DNA of 64,000 nt from Arthrobacter cryoconiti. Lineage in GTDB: Bacteria > Actinomycetota > Actinomycetes > Actinomycetales > Micrococcaceae. This document shows positions 1-9,324 of this stretch, piece after piece (the stretch's first letter is position 1; the number at the start of each line of letters is the position of its first letter). The stretch lies in contig NZ_JAJJBU010000019.1 in the NCBI RefSeq assembly GCF_020905375.1, positions 1 through 64,000 on the forward strand, read 5' to 3'. The notes beneath the pieces are model-generated. The model worked only from the letters and a program-made list of their open reading frames with translations. It searched no databases and was not told the DNA's origin. Made by a program: the position numbers and the translations under genes.

Positions 1-266
1 GCCACAACAGTTACCACCACGCCACCCCACGCACACCCAAAACACTCTAAACACCCAAAAAGCCCCAAATACAGGCCAACAAGAGGGTATTTCCTGCAAA
101 TTTTCACCCATCCTGAGTAATTCAACCGGACCGGCCGTCAGGTTCGAATGCTGGCGGAATATGTTTGGTGCAGCGAGCCGTATCGGCTGTTGGCAGCTAG
201 CTGCTCAACGACTCGTTAGCATGGGCAGCAATGCAAGTAGTCAGTGCTAGTAGCTTGGAAGCTCCA

Positions 267-1076
267 ATGTTCGCTCCAACCGATCGTCCTTCGCGACCTG
301 GTCCATACCGGGGAGCCAGCTTATTGATGGCAGGGGCTGTTGCGCTCTCACTGGCAAGTTGCGGTGTATCGCTCGGAGTACCTGAGTCGAGCAGTTCCCC
401 ATCCCAGTTGCAGACATCTGGAAGTGCCACTTCACAGTCCAGTGCGGGGGAGGCCGCCGGTGCATCGAGCTCGTGGGCGTCAGCATCTCCGGGCGAATCG
501 ACGTCCCAAGCTACGGCGGCCCAGTGGAAAACATATACGGATCCCGCGAAGACACTCAGCTTTGAACTTCCCTCGGAATGGACTACTCAAGTGGCATCGG
601 CTGCCGGGAGTTCGTCTTTTGCTGTAGAGGTCAAGGATGCCGCCGGAATGAAGATGGCAACCCTTCAGACGAAGGGCAATGGTCTAGGCGGCGCCTGCGG
701 ACCAGACACCATGCGTCCGTACACCGTCCTTGCCAGCATTCCATTGAAGATTCCTGAGTACACGAAGGACCCCAATGCCCTTGAACCCCGTTTTGTCTAC
801 AGACTGATTCAAGGGGCCAACCATTTCTATGCTTCTTACGGTATTGCAGACCACCCTGCCGGCGCCGACGGAATGGCGTGTTTGGTTTACAACGCAGTAA
901 CCACTGACAAACTCGGCATCATCATGTTTGGTGATGTACCTCAATTTACGAGCGCACTTGAAGGTACGGCAGGAACTCGAGCCTTCACAACCATCGCGGA
1001 AGCACAGGCCTACATGAACACCGGCGAGTTCCAGAACATTGAAAGGATGATCACTTCCCTCAAGCTCCTGGGTTAG
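267..1076 (+). CDS. Putative secreted lipoprotein of unknown function
   Basis: The 269-residue product has a basic N-terminus, a hydrophobic stretch and a lipobox ending LSLASC (Cys32), so it should be exported, lipidated and anchored outside the membrane. A Ser/Thr/Ala-rich linker (about residues 36-85) leads to a globular domain containing TLSFELPSEWTTQV, which resembles the PsbP/LpqN-like fold of many actinobacterial lipoproteins; that match is an impression. The ATG at 267 is preferred over the in-frame ATG at 231 because GGAAG lies about 7 nt upstream and a shorter N-terminus suits a signal peptide. Its 3' end overlaps the convergent marR gene by 17 nt. Function unknown. Confidence 0.7.
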   Translation: MFAPTDRPSRPGPYRGASLLMAGAVALSLASCGVSLGVPESSSSPSQLQTSGSATSQSSAGEAAGASSSWASASPGESTSQATAAQWKTYTDPAKTLSFELPSEWTTQVASAAGSSSFAVEVKDAAGMKMATLQTKGNGLGGACGPDTMRPYTVLASIPLKIPEYTKDPNALEPRFVYRLIQGANHFYASYGIADHPAGADGMACLVYNAVTTDKLGIIMFGDVPQFTSALEGTAGTRAFTTIAEAQAYMNTGEFQNIERMITSLKLLG

Positions 1077-1527
1077 AACTTCGCCCTGCCACAGCGTCGC
1101 GCAACTTACCGGTGAGCTCCAACAGCGTCTGCATTTCAACATCACTGAGGCCCTCCTCCATGATGTTCATGATGTTTTGGACGTGAGCTCGGCCCACCTC
1201 TTTTTGCAGCTGAGCACCCGCCTCTGTGAGGCCGATCAGGACACCCCGACGGTCTCCCTCCGGTGTCTTACGCTGGATAAGTCCGCGCTCCTCCAGTCTG
1301 TCCACGAGACGGGAAATGCTTGGCTGGGTCAAAAGGACGTTGTCGTTAAGTTCATTCAAGCGCAGCCATCCGTTGGGACAGCGTGAGAGATTAAACAAGA
1401 CGTCATACTCCCGTCCTACCTTCTTGAACATGGGTTCCTTGTGGAGCTCGCGCATGACTGCTACCTGTGATCTCAGCAATGATTCCCAAGATTCCGTAGC
1501 CAGCCGGCGGTGCGACGCCGCGGACAC
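1060..1527 (-). CDS. MarR-family transcriptional regulator
   Basis: The 155-residue protein is the usual MarR length and has the family winged helix: recognition helix QPSISRLVDRLEERGL (about 68-83) and wing TPEGDRRGVLIGLTEAG (88-104), the signature DxR pattern. MarR proteins bind short palindromes as dimers and are usually released by phenolic or other small ligands. It starts 1 nt after the stop of the upstream LLM oxidoreductase gene, so the two are almost certainly co-transcribed. An MFS exporter is divergent from that pair, which suggests control of a detoxification/export locus. No specific ligand can be read from the sequence. Confidence 0.88.
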   Translation of the reverse strand: MSAASHRRLATESWESLLRSQVAVMRELHKEPMFKKVGREYDVLFNLSRCPNGWLRLNELNDNVLLTQPSISRLVDRLEERGLIQRKTPEGDRRGVLIGLTEAGAQLQKEVGRAHVQNIMNIMEEGLSDVEMQTLLELTGKLRDAVAGRSSNPGA

Positions 1528-1528
1528 C

Positions 1529-2686
1529 TTAGTTCACTTCCTTAGCGAACGGTGTGGGAATAGAACCTTCGAGATCAAGGGAGTCGGCAACATCGGCGTG
1601 GACCGCCTCGGCAGCCAGCTTGGCTGCCTTCCGCGCCGCAAACGTGGGGGCGTCGGGTATGTTGGCGGGGCGGTTAGCAGCGAATTCTTTGCGAAGGGTA
1701 GGCAAAACGTCCGAGCCAAAGAGATCCAGTTGTTCCAAGACAGTCTTCAACGGTAGCCCAGCGTGGTCTACGAGGAACAATTGCCGCTGGTAGTCGCCAA
1801 AATAGTCACGGAACGAAAGAGTCTTTTCAATTAGTTCCGCTGGGCTGCCTACCGTCAGGGGAGTTTGAGACGTGAAGTCCTCCATGGAAGGTCCGTGACC
1901 ATAGACGGGGGCATTGTCAAAGTAGGGCCGGAATTCATTGACGGCGGCCTGCGAATTTTTGCGGATAAAGAACTGACCGCCCAAGCCCACTACGGCCTGC
2001 TCTGCGGTGCCATGCCCATAATGGGCGTAGCGCTCACGGTAAAGCCCGATCAATTGCTGGTAGTGCTCCTTCGGCCAAAAAATATTGTTGGCAAAGAAGC
2101 CGTCGCCATAGTACGCGGCGATCTCTGCAACCTGAGGCGTGCGGATTGCGCCATGCCAGACAAAGGGGGCAACGCCGTCGAGCGGCCTGGGTGTTGATGT
2201 AAAGCCCCGCAAAGGTGTCCGGAATTTTCCGTCCCAGTTCACTACCTCCTCGTCCCAGAGGCGGCGCAGCAACGCATAGTTTTCAACGGTGAGTTCCACC
2301 GCGTCCTGATTGCTTTTGCCAAACCACGGGTAGACAGCTCCCATGTTGCCGCGGCCCAGCACGATGTCAGCGCGTCCGTCAGAAAGGTGCTGGAGCGTCG
2401 CGAAGTCCTCTGCGATCTTCACCGGATCGTTAGTGGTGATTAACGTGGTGGACGTGGAGAGAATGATGCTCCTCGTCTGCGCGGCAATGTACGCCAGAAT
2501 AGTTGTGGGGGAGCTCGGATAGAACGGCGGATTGTGGTGTTCGCCAGTGGCAAAGACATCCATGCCGATGTCCTCGGCATGCTTGGCTATCGTGGTGATA
2601 GCTTTCAGCCGTTCGTGCTCAGTGGGAGTGCGGCCCGTTGTCGGGTCCATTGTCACATCCCCTACACTGAAAATTCCGAACTGCAT
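1529..2686 (-). CDS. LLM-class flavin-dependent oxidoreductase
   Basis: A 385-residue luciferase-like monooxygenase fold: N-terminal MQFGIFSVGDV, the FATGEHHNPPF segment, STTLITTNDPVKIAEDFATLQHLSDGRADIVLGRG (typical of F420- or FMN-dependent LLM enzymes), and a C-terminal helical part. Cytoplasmic; substrate unknown, though family members oxidise or reduce small organic molecules using reduced flavin. The internal ATG at 2686 is chosen over 2716 because AAGAGG lies about 8 nt upstream and the protein then begins at the first beta strand. It forms a two-gene unit with the downstream MarR gene (1-nt gap), and its promoter must lie in the 222-bp region shared with the divergent MFS gene. Confidence 0.88.
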   Translation of the reverse strand: MQFGIFSVGDVTMDPTTGRTPTEHERLKAITTIAKHAEDIGMDVFATGEHHNPPFYPSSPTTILAYIAAQTRSIILSTSTTLITTNDPVKIAEDFATLQHLSDGRADIVLGRGNMGAVYPWFGKSNQDAVELTVENYALLRRLWDEEVVNWDGKFRTPLRGFTSTPRPLDGVAPFVWHGAIRTPQVAEIAAYYGDGFFANNIFWPKEHYQQLIGLYRERYAHYGHGTAEQAVVGLGGQFFIRKNSQAAVNEFRPYFDNAPVYGHGPSMEDFTSQTPLTVGSPAELIEKTLSFRDYFGDYQRQLFLVDHAGLPLKTVLEQLDLFGSDVLPTLRKEFAANRPANIPDAPTFAARKAAKLAAEAVHADVADSLDLEGSIPTPFAKEVN

Positions 2687-2908
2687 GGTACGAACCTCTT
2701 CTTCCAGACTTGCCAATTTACATGCGTTTGCATCTAATATAGCGCCGAATGCGTCTAAAGACCAAAATGTTCCCGGCGTTGCTCCTTTGGCGAACAGGAA
2801 TCCAATGCACCGTCGGCGATGGCTGCCCCGAAAGTTACTCTCCGGTACTAGGATTCAATAAGTGTTTTGTAATCCTCGTCACATGACCGGATGGTAGGAG
2901 CGGGCTTG

Positions 2909-4372
2909 ATGCAAAATAGCCGTATTTCCATGGCACGCCAAACAGGACCCACGGCGGCCGCGATCGTTGGTTTTTTGGTCCTCGTGGAACTCACCAGTGG
3001 CATTCTGCAGGGCTACTACACCCCGTTGTTGACGGACATAGCCCGGTTCCTTGGCATTCACGACGCCGACGTCAACTGGTTCGAAGCCGCACAGTTGATG
3101 GTCAGCGCACTCGTGGTCCCCGTGCTGGCCAAAATGGGCGACATGATTGGCCATCGGAAAGTTCTACTCATTTCCATGGCACTGACGGCTGCTGCCTCCT
3201 GGGGCGTCGCGTTCGCACCCAACTTTTGGCTCTTCATCATTGCCTGGGCTCTGCAGGGATTTTATGTCGTCTGGCTGCCATTGGAAATCGCATTAATTTA
3301 CAGCCGCTCACACAGCAGGCCCGACGGCGCCGCGCTGACCCGAAAATCGGCTGGCATCTTGGTAGGTGCTCTCGAATTTGGCGTGATCGTTGGGGCCCTA
3401 GCCGGTGGATTTATCGGGGGCGCGCTTGCCGGCAAACTGTGGCTGACGCTTATGATCCCAGCCATCGCCGTGACCCTCTGCTTCTTCGTAATCTTGTTCG
3501 GTGTTCCTGAATCCGCAAACCGGACCGGTGGCCGCATTGACACCGTTGGCCTGTCCATCATGACCCTGTCTCTACTGCTCATCACTGCCGGGTTGACGTT
3601 GATGCGCATCAATGGACCCGGCACATGGTGGGCTTGGGCCGCGGTTGCACTAGGCCTTGGCGCACTGGTTCCGTTTACGCGTCACGAATTAGGACACAAA
3701 GATCCATTGATCGACATCCGGCTCCTGCGCCAGCCCAGCATGTGGCCCGTTCAACTGACAGCGTTCCTATTTGGCGTTTCAGTCCTGGGTGCGCAGGCCC
3801 CACTGTCCACGTTCGCCCGCACGAACCCGCTCGAGGTCGGTTATGGGCTGGGGGCTAGCTCCGGATTGGTATCGATCCTGATCGGCGTCTATGTGCTCGG
3901 TTTGCTCGTGGGGGCGCTGATGTTCCCCGTCGTCACGAAATGGACGACGCCGAGGATCACCTTGATGGGCGCAGCTTTCCTTGTCGCTGTGGGTTACTTG
4001 CTCTTCCTACCATTCCACGATTCCATAGGCCAAGTGCTGGCTAATATGGCGGTGGCTGGTATCGGCAGTGGAGCGCTCGTGGCGGCGCTACCTTCAGCCG
4101 CGGCTGCAGCGGCACCCCTGACCCAGACAGGAATGGCCACAGGATTGACCAACGCCACCAAAACCATAGGCGGCGCATTTGCCTCCTGCGTCTTTGGCAT
4201 CGCGTTGGCCGGCCAGGCCCTTGGATCCCTTACCGCTGGTTCACAGAACACTGCCGCGCCACTGGCCGGCTACCTCCTCGTGTGGACTATATGCGGCGTA
4301 ACAGCATTGGTGGCGGCCGTGGCACTCTACTTCGTTCCAAAGCTCGCGTTTGGGGCAACACTGCCACACTAG
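2909..4372 (+). CDS. MFS drug exporter, DHA2-like
   Basis: A 487-residue, highly hydrophobic protein with roughly 14 predicted membrane segments, as in DHA2-type drug:H+ antiporters. The cytoplasmic loop 2-3 motif KMGDMIGHRKVLL is a recognisable MFS motif A (GxLaDrxGrkxxl). It should sit in the plasma membrane and export small molecules by proton antiport; substrate unknown. The start at 2909 is preferred to the in-frame ATG at 2891 because AGGAG (2896-2900) is 8 nt before it, while nothing resembling a ribosome site precedes 2891. It is divergent from an LLM oxidoreductase-marR pair, an arrangement typical of locally regulated efflux/detoxification. Confidence 0.85.
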   Translation: MQNSRISMARQTGPTAAAIVGFLVLVELTSGILQGYYTPLLTDIARFLGIHDADVNWFEAAQLMVSALVVPVLAKMGDMIGHRKVLLISMALTAAASWGVAFAPNFWLFIIAWALQGFYVVWLPLEIALIYSRSHSRPDGAALTRKSAGILVGALEFGVIVGALAGGFIGGALAGKLWLTLMIPAIAVTLCFFVILFGVPESANRTGGRIDTVGLSIMTLSLLLITAGLTLMRINGPGTWWAWAAVALGLGALVPFTRHELGHKDPLIDIRLLRQPSMWPVQLTAFLFGVSVLGAQAPLSTFARTNPLEVGYGLGASSGLVSILIGVYVLGLLVGALMFPVVTKWTTPRITLMGAAFLVAVGYLLFLPFHDSIGQVLANMAVAGIGSGALVAALPSAAAAAAPLTQTGMATGLTNATKTIGGAFASCVFGIALAGQALGSLTAGSQNTAAPLAGYLLVWTICGVTALVAAVALYFVPKLAFGATLPH

Positions 4373-4393
4373 TGATCACGTTCTAGAAGTGGC
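4363..4393. terminator. Possible bidirectional terminator hairpin
   Basis: Between the convergent MFS and RND genes: arms GCCAC/GTGGC with an inner CTAG/CTAG pairing. There is no clear U-run, so it is a weak call. Confidence 0.3.
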
Positions 4394-4404
4394 GTAAGGG
4401 CTGC

Positions 4405-7400
4405 TCAGTCAGTCGCTGCGCGTCGGCCGCGGATCTTCGGAATGGCGCCCGTAGTCCAGTCCTGAAATTCAGGTTTGGAATCCGAAGTGTGGGGGTTTGC
4501 CTCCGAATCGGAGCTGGAGCCAGAATCAGTGCCAGTGCTATCCGGCGCGGTTGGCTTGTGGACCACTTTGAGTGCCTTCATCAAATCATGTCGTTCCTTA
4601 CGCCCCTCTACAAGGCGGTACAAAACGGGGACCAGAATAAGAGTCAATAGCGTGGAGGAAATCAACCCACCTACGACGACCACGGCCAGCGGTTGCGAAA
4701 TGAATCCGCCACCACCCGTGACGCCCAGGGCCATGGGGGTCAGCGCAAAGATTGTAGCCAGCGCGGTCATAAGGATGGGACGAAGACGCTGGCGGGCACC
4801 ATGCTCGATCGCATCGGCAACGTTCATAGCGGGCCGGTCACCTGAGGGACGCCTGTATTGGTTGATGAGGTCAATGAGGACGATGGCATTGGTCACCACA
4901 ATCCCCACCAGCATCAGCATGCCGATCAGCGACGGAAGTCCCAAAGGAATGCCAGTAACCAGCAGCAGTGCAATGGCTCCTGTTGCGGCGAATGGAATGG
5001 AAACCAAGAGGATCAGCGGTTGGATCAGCGACTTGAACGCAGCCACCATGATGACATAAACAATTGCAATGGCGGCTAGCATCGCCAGTCCCAACTGCTG
5101 GAAAGACTCTGCCTGTTGTGTGGCAGCGCCGCCGAGGCTGGCAATGACGCCGGCGGGCAGTGTGGTTTCATCCAAACGTTTCTGGACATCCGCACTGAGC
5201 GAGCCCAGCGCATTCTCTTGAGGTGTCAGTGATACCGTCGCGGTGCGCTGCCCGTTGGAAGAAGTGAGCGTTAGCGGAGTATCCACCTGCTTGACAGTCG
5301 CCACCGAGGTTAGCGGAACCATCCCGGATGGTGTCGGGATCTGAGCCTCAGCCAAAGCGGCCACTGAATCAAAAGTGGTCCCAGCACCGACCAACACTTT
5401 GTAGTCTGTGGTGTCGATCCGCACAGTTCCTGCGGGGATGGGACTGACGGTAGCTGCGAGCATTCCAGTGATCTGCGATTCATCCAGCCCAGCGGCCACT
5501 GCCTTGGCCCTGTCGACGCTGACCTGCACGACAGGCTGAGCGGAGGAGAGGTTGCTATTCACGGACTGTGCGCCGGGGAGACCTGTCATAGCTTTGACCA
5601 GGAGATCGGAGGCCTGCTGGAGTTCGGCACCCGTGCTTGCCTTGACGGTGATATCCACGGTGCTGGAAGTGCCAAAGCCGCCGCCAGAAGCACCAAGCGA
5701 AATGTTTCCTGCATCCTTGATGGTTGCAATTTCTGTTCGCACAGTGTCTTGGAGTTTGACCTGATCAGCATCTGGATTGGTGATGACCTGGAAAGTAGCT
5801 TTTGATGCTCCGGAAGCTAACAATGCGGAGAAACCACTGGAACTGTTGCCGATGGTGACCTGTACATCCCGGACACCGTCAATGGCTGAGAGTTTAGTCT
5901 CCACCTTTTTGGCGGCCGCGTTGGTCACATCCAGGCTGGTACCCGGAGGCATGGACTGATTGACGCTCAGACTGTTTTGTCCGGTGTTACCAAGTAGGTT
6001 CGTGGGCAGAAGGGGTGTCATGGCCAGTGTGGCGCCCAAAACAATAACACCGGCTAGCAGCGTATAAAACGGATGTTTTTGGGTTTTGGCCAATATGGGA
6101 AGGTAGCCGCGTTGCAGCCAGGATTTGCGTTCCTTTTCTTCCACAACGCGTAGGAGAGCCTGCCCACTTAGGACAGCGCCGCCGTCGTCCGTGTGGACCG
6201 TCTGCTTGAGGAACCAGTAGGCCAGCACAGGTACGATCGTCAGCGAAACTAGGAGGGAAGCCACTAATGCAAACGTCACCGTCAGGGCAAACGGTCGGAA
6301 CAGTTCGCCGGCAAGGCTCCCCACAAAGGCGATGGGCAAGAATACGGCCACCGTGGTCAAGGTAGACGCCGTCACAGCTCCGGCTACCTCCCGGACTGCG
6401 GAGAGAATGGCCGCTTTCTTATCTTCGCCGTAGCCCATGTGCCGCTTGATGTTCTCAATGACCACAATGGAATCGTCCACCACCCGCCCAATGGCTATGG
6501 TCAACGCACCCAAGGTCAAGATGTTCAGCGAATACCCGGTGGCCCACAGTCCAATGAAAGTCACGAGGAGTGACAACGGGATGGAGATGGCAGTCACCAG
6601 AGTAGACCGGAGCGAGAGTAGGAAAATCAGGATCACCACGACGGCGAAGCCCAGTCCCAGCAGACCCTCCACCGTGAGATCGTGAATGGACTTTTCAATG
6701 AAGGGTGCCTGGTCCAAGACGGTCGTGAACTTGGTGTTATGGCCTAGTGAGGCTTCGATTTGGGGCAGCTGGGCGTTGATCTCTTTGGAGAGAGAAACCG
6801 TGTCCGCCGCAGGCTTTTTGGTGACCGATAAGGCAAGAGTGGCGACACCGTTAGTTCGCGTGATTGACGTGGTGGGATCGTCAGCGAGTGCCACGCTGGC
6901 CACGGAAGCGATGGTGGGTGCAGGGCCCTTGTTGCTTCCGGCCAGTGGCAGGGCGGACACGCTTTCTAGCGAATCCACGGGGCTGCCAGCCTGGATGGAA
7001 AGGGTCAGCCCATCATTGCTCAGCGTTCCCACAGGGATAAGCGAACCGTTGTTTTTCAAAGCAGAAGTGATAGATCCAGTGTTGACGCCCGCGGCCGCCA
7101 TTTTCGCTGGATCCGGCATAATCGCGATGTGCTGGGAATTGGCACCAGTCACGTCAGCGCTGCGTACGCCGTCGATCTTCATCAGTTTCGGCACTGCCAA
7201 GCGCTGCAAATCAGTGTTCAGCGCGGCCAGATCTTGGTCGGAAGAGACGGCAAGGAAGACAATCGGAAAGTCGGCGATACTTCCAGCAATGGGCTGAGGT
7301 TGGACTCCTGAGGGCAGCTGGGCGCTGACATTGGAGATGGCACGGTCAATCTGATTCCGTGCACGGTCCAGATTGGTGCCGTACGTGAAGGCGAGATTGA

Positions 7401-7674
7401 TGGTGGAGATACCGCTGCGCGAGGTTGAGGTGCTTGACTCTAGACCTTCAACGGCATTGAGCGCTGCTTCCAAGGGTGCGCTGACCTGTTTGTCGACCAC
7501 CTCAGGAGATGCCCCCGGCATGGCGGAAACCACGGTGATTTGGGGAAACTCAATGGATGGGATGAGCTCCTGCTTGAGGGAACCGAGCGTAATCACGCCG
7601 AACACCACCGCGAAGATGGTGATGAGCGCAATCAGTGCCCGGTTTGCCAAGGACAGTTTTGCCAAACGAAACAT
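4405..7674 (-). CDS. RND-superfamily efflux transporter (AcrB/HAE1-like)
   Basis: This 1089-residue protein follows the AcrB architecture: one N-terminal TM (ALIALITIFAVVFG), a large periplasm-like loop with paired porter domains starting ASPEVVDKQVSAPLEAALNAVEGLESSTSTSRSG, a TM2-6 block carrying the GRVVDDSIVVIENIKRH segment (Asp pair of the proton relay), a second extracytoplasmic loop and a TM8-12 block with GIVVTNAIVLIDLINQYR. The hydrophilic, Ser/Asp-rich tail (about 1035-1089) is low complexity. In Gram-negatives this family works with a membrane-fusion protein and an outer-membrane channel; here there is neither, so it probably acts alone in the single membrane. Cargo unknown. GGAAGTGG precedes the ATG. 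Monocistronic by context. Confidence 0.88.
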   Translation of the reverse strand: MFRLAKLSLANRALIALITIFAVVFGVITLGSLKQELIPSIEFPQITVVSAMPGASPEVVDKQVSAPLEAALNAVEGLESSTSTSRSGISTINLAFTYGTNLDRARNQIDRAISNVSAQLPSGVQPQPIAGSIADFPIVFLAVSSDQDLAALNTDLQRLAVPKLMKIDGVRSADVTGANSQHIAIMPDPAKMAAAGVNTGSITSALKNNGSLIPVGTLSNDGLTLSIQAGSPVDSLESVSALPLAGSNKGPAPTIASVASVALADDPTTSITRTNGVATLALSVTKKPAADTVSLSKEINAQLPQIEASLGHNTKFTTVLDQAPFIEKSIHDLTVEGLLGLGFAVVVILIFLLSLRSTLVTAISIPLSLLVTFIGLWATGYSLNILTLGALTIAIGRVVDDSIVVIENIKRHMGYGEDKKAAILSAVREVAGAVTASTLTTVAVFLPIAFVGSLAGELFRPFALTVTFALVASLLVSLTIVPVLAYWFLKQTVHTDDGGAVLSGQALLRVVEEKERKSWLQRGYLPILAKTQKHPFYTLLAGVIVLGATLAMTPLLPTNLLGNTGQNSLSVNQSMPPGTSLDVTNAAAKKVETKLSAIDGVRDVQVTIGNSSSGFSALLASGASKATFQVITNPDADQVKLQDTVRTEIATIKDAGNISLGASGGGFGTSSTVDITVKASTGAELQQASDLLVKAMTGLPGAQSVNSNLSSAQPVVQVSVDRAKAVAAGLDESQITGMLAATVSPIPAGTVRIDTTDYKVLVGAGTTFDSVAALAEAQIPTPSGMVPLTSVATVKQVDTPLTLTSSNGQRTATVSLTPQENALGSLSADVQKRLDETTLPAGVIASLGGAATQQAESFQQLGLAMLAAIAIVYVIMVAAFKSLIQPLILLVSIPFAATGAIALLLVTGIPLGLPSLIGMLMLVGIVVTNAIVLIDLINQYRRPSGDRPAMNVADAIEHGARQRLRPILMTALATIFALTPMALGVTGGGGFISQPLAVVVVGGLISSTLLTLILVPVLYRLVEGRKERHDLMKALKVVHKPTAPDSTGTDSGSSSDSEANPHTSDSKPEFQDWTTGAIPKIRGRRAATD

Positions 7675-7728
7675 GTATCCACTTCCATTGTGTCGTGCCG
7701 GTTCCGCTTAGCAGTTCGTCATGGAACT

Positions 7729-9228
7729 CTAGGCTTTGCCCGACTCCAAGAGCAGTGACTTTGCTGTGGAGGCGAGCGTCTGGTCAAACAAGTCTGCATT
7801 GTCATTGAGCGTGGTGCCATAGGTTGGCATCATCTCGCGTAATGAATCCTGCCATTCCAACTTGAACTTGCGAGGGAAGCATCGCTGCAGGAGTTCAAGC
7901 ATGATCGGGACAGCGGTGGACGCTCCCGGGGAGGCGCCCAGCAAAGCGGAAATGGTGCCATCTGAAGAGGTGATGACCTCGGTGCCAAACTGCAGAACCC
8001 CACCCTTCTTGGCGTCCTTCTTGATGATCTGGACACGCTGGCCGGCTGTAATGAGCTCCCAGTCCTTGCCATCGCCTTCCGGGAAGTACTCGTGAAGTGC
8101 ATCAAGTTTGCCAGCATGGGATTTGGTGACCTCGCTGACCAAATACTTCACCAAGTCCAGGTTGTCCTTGCCCACGGCCAGCATGGGGATGATATTGCCG
8201 GGACGAATCGATGCTGGCAGGTCCAGATAGCTGCCATTTTTTAGGTACTTGGTGGAGAAGCCGCCGTAGGGGCCGAAGAGTAGGGAGCGTTTGCCATCCA
8301 CGTATCGGGTGTCCAGGTGGGGAACTGACATGGGCGGGGCGCCCACTGACGCCTGGCCGTACACCTTGGCGCTGTGCTTTTTTGCAATGGACTCGTCGGT
8401 GCAGCGGAAGAATTGGCCGGAGACGGGGAAACCGCCAAAGCCCTTCCCTTCGGGAATGCCGGAGAGCTGGAGGAGATGGAGAGCGCCACCGCCGCCGCCG
8501 ATAAAAACAAACTTTGCCTTGATTCGCCCATGCTCACCGGAGGAGGGATGCCGGGTGAGAACATCCCACTGTCCATCGCTGGTGCGCGAGACATTAGTTA
8601 CATGGGTGCCGTAGTTGATCTCAACATTTTGGCGCCCCATGTAGCCGAGGAGTTCGCGAGTCAGCGCACCGAAATCAACGTCGGTGCCTTCGGCAGCGCG
8701 GGTGGCGGTGACCATCTGCTGGGGATCGCGGCCCTTCATTACCAAAGGAGTCCAGGCGGCGATCTGTGCCGGGTCTTCGGTGTACTTCATGGATGAGAAC
8801 AGCGGATTGGCGGAGAGCGCCTTGTGTCGGGCTTTGAGGAAAGTGCGGTGCTCTTGGCCAATGACGAAGCTCATGTGCGGCACAGTGTTGATGAAGCCTT
8901 TGGGGGAGCCGATTAGCTCGTTGTCCACCAAGTGGGCCCAAAATTGGCGGGAGAGCTGGAACTGCTCGTTGATCGCCAGGGCCTTCGTCGGATTGACGAC
9001 GCCGTCCTTGCCCATGGGTGAGTAGTTCAACTCACAGAGGGCGGAGTGCCCGGTGCCGGCATTATTCCAGGGGCTGGATGATTCCAGGCCCGGCTGATCG
9101 AGCTGTTCAAACAGCACGATCTTCAAGTCTGGTTCGAGTTGCCTGAGCATGGTGCCCAGCGTGGCGCTCATGATGCCGCCTCCGATGAGGACAACGTCAG
9201 CGTCTTTGGTGGTGGAAATGAAGGTCAC
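7729..9228 (-). CDS. mqo: Malate:quinone oxidoreductase
   Basis: A membrane-associated FAD enzyme oxidising L-malate to oxaloacetate and passing electrons to menaquinone, in place of or alongside NAD-malate dehydrogenase in the TCA cycle. The N-terminus has the FAD Rossmann motif [14 protein letters not shown], then [32 protein letters not shown], a highly characteristic Mqo segment. About 499 residues, the family length. I place the start at the GTG at 9228, which has GGAG 6 nt upstream; the TTG at 9234 would abut that ribosome site. Single-gene unit between the RND transporter and a binding protein, with no evident functional link to either. Confidence 0.95.
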   Translation of the reverse strand: MTFISTTKDADVVLIGGGIMSATLGTMLRQLEPDLKIVLFEQLDQPGLESSSPWNNAGTGHSALCELNYSPMGKDGVVNPTKALAINEQFQLSRQFWAHLVDNELIGSPKGFINTVPHMSFVIGQEHRTFLKARHKALSANPLFSSMKYTEDPAQIAAWTPLVMKGRDPQQMVTATRAAEGTDVDFGALTRELLGYMGRQNVEINYGTHVTNVSRTSDGQWDVLTRHPSSGEHGRIKAKFVFIGGGGGALHLLQLSGIPEGKGFGGFPVSGQFFRCTDESIAKKHSAKVYGQASVGAPPMSVPHLDTRYVDGKRSLLFGPYGGFSTKYLKNGSYLDLPASIRPGNIIPMLAVGKDNLDLVKYLVSEVTKSHAGKLDALHEYFPEGDGKDWELITAGQRVQIIKKDAKKGGVLQFGTEVITSSDGTISALLGASPGASTAVPIMLELLQRCFPRKFKLEWQDSLREMMPTYGTTLNDNADLFDQTLASTAKSLLLESGKA

Positions 9229-9324
9229 GGTCAACTCCGGGTAGAGGCTCTTTCCTAGCGGTAGAAGCGTATCGCGGCGGACACTGGAAGCTTAAATCAG
9301 CGTCGTCCCTTTTCTGCGGTAATC

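Noticed and set aside
1-266. Gene at the left edge
   Set aside because: Only short frames without signals were seen; the A/C-rich stretch at 1-90 shows no coding pattern.
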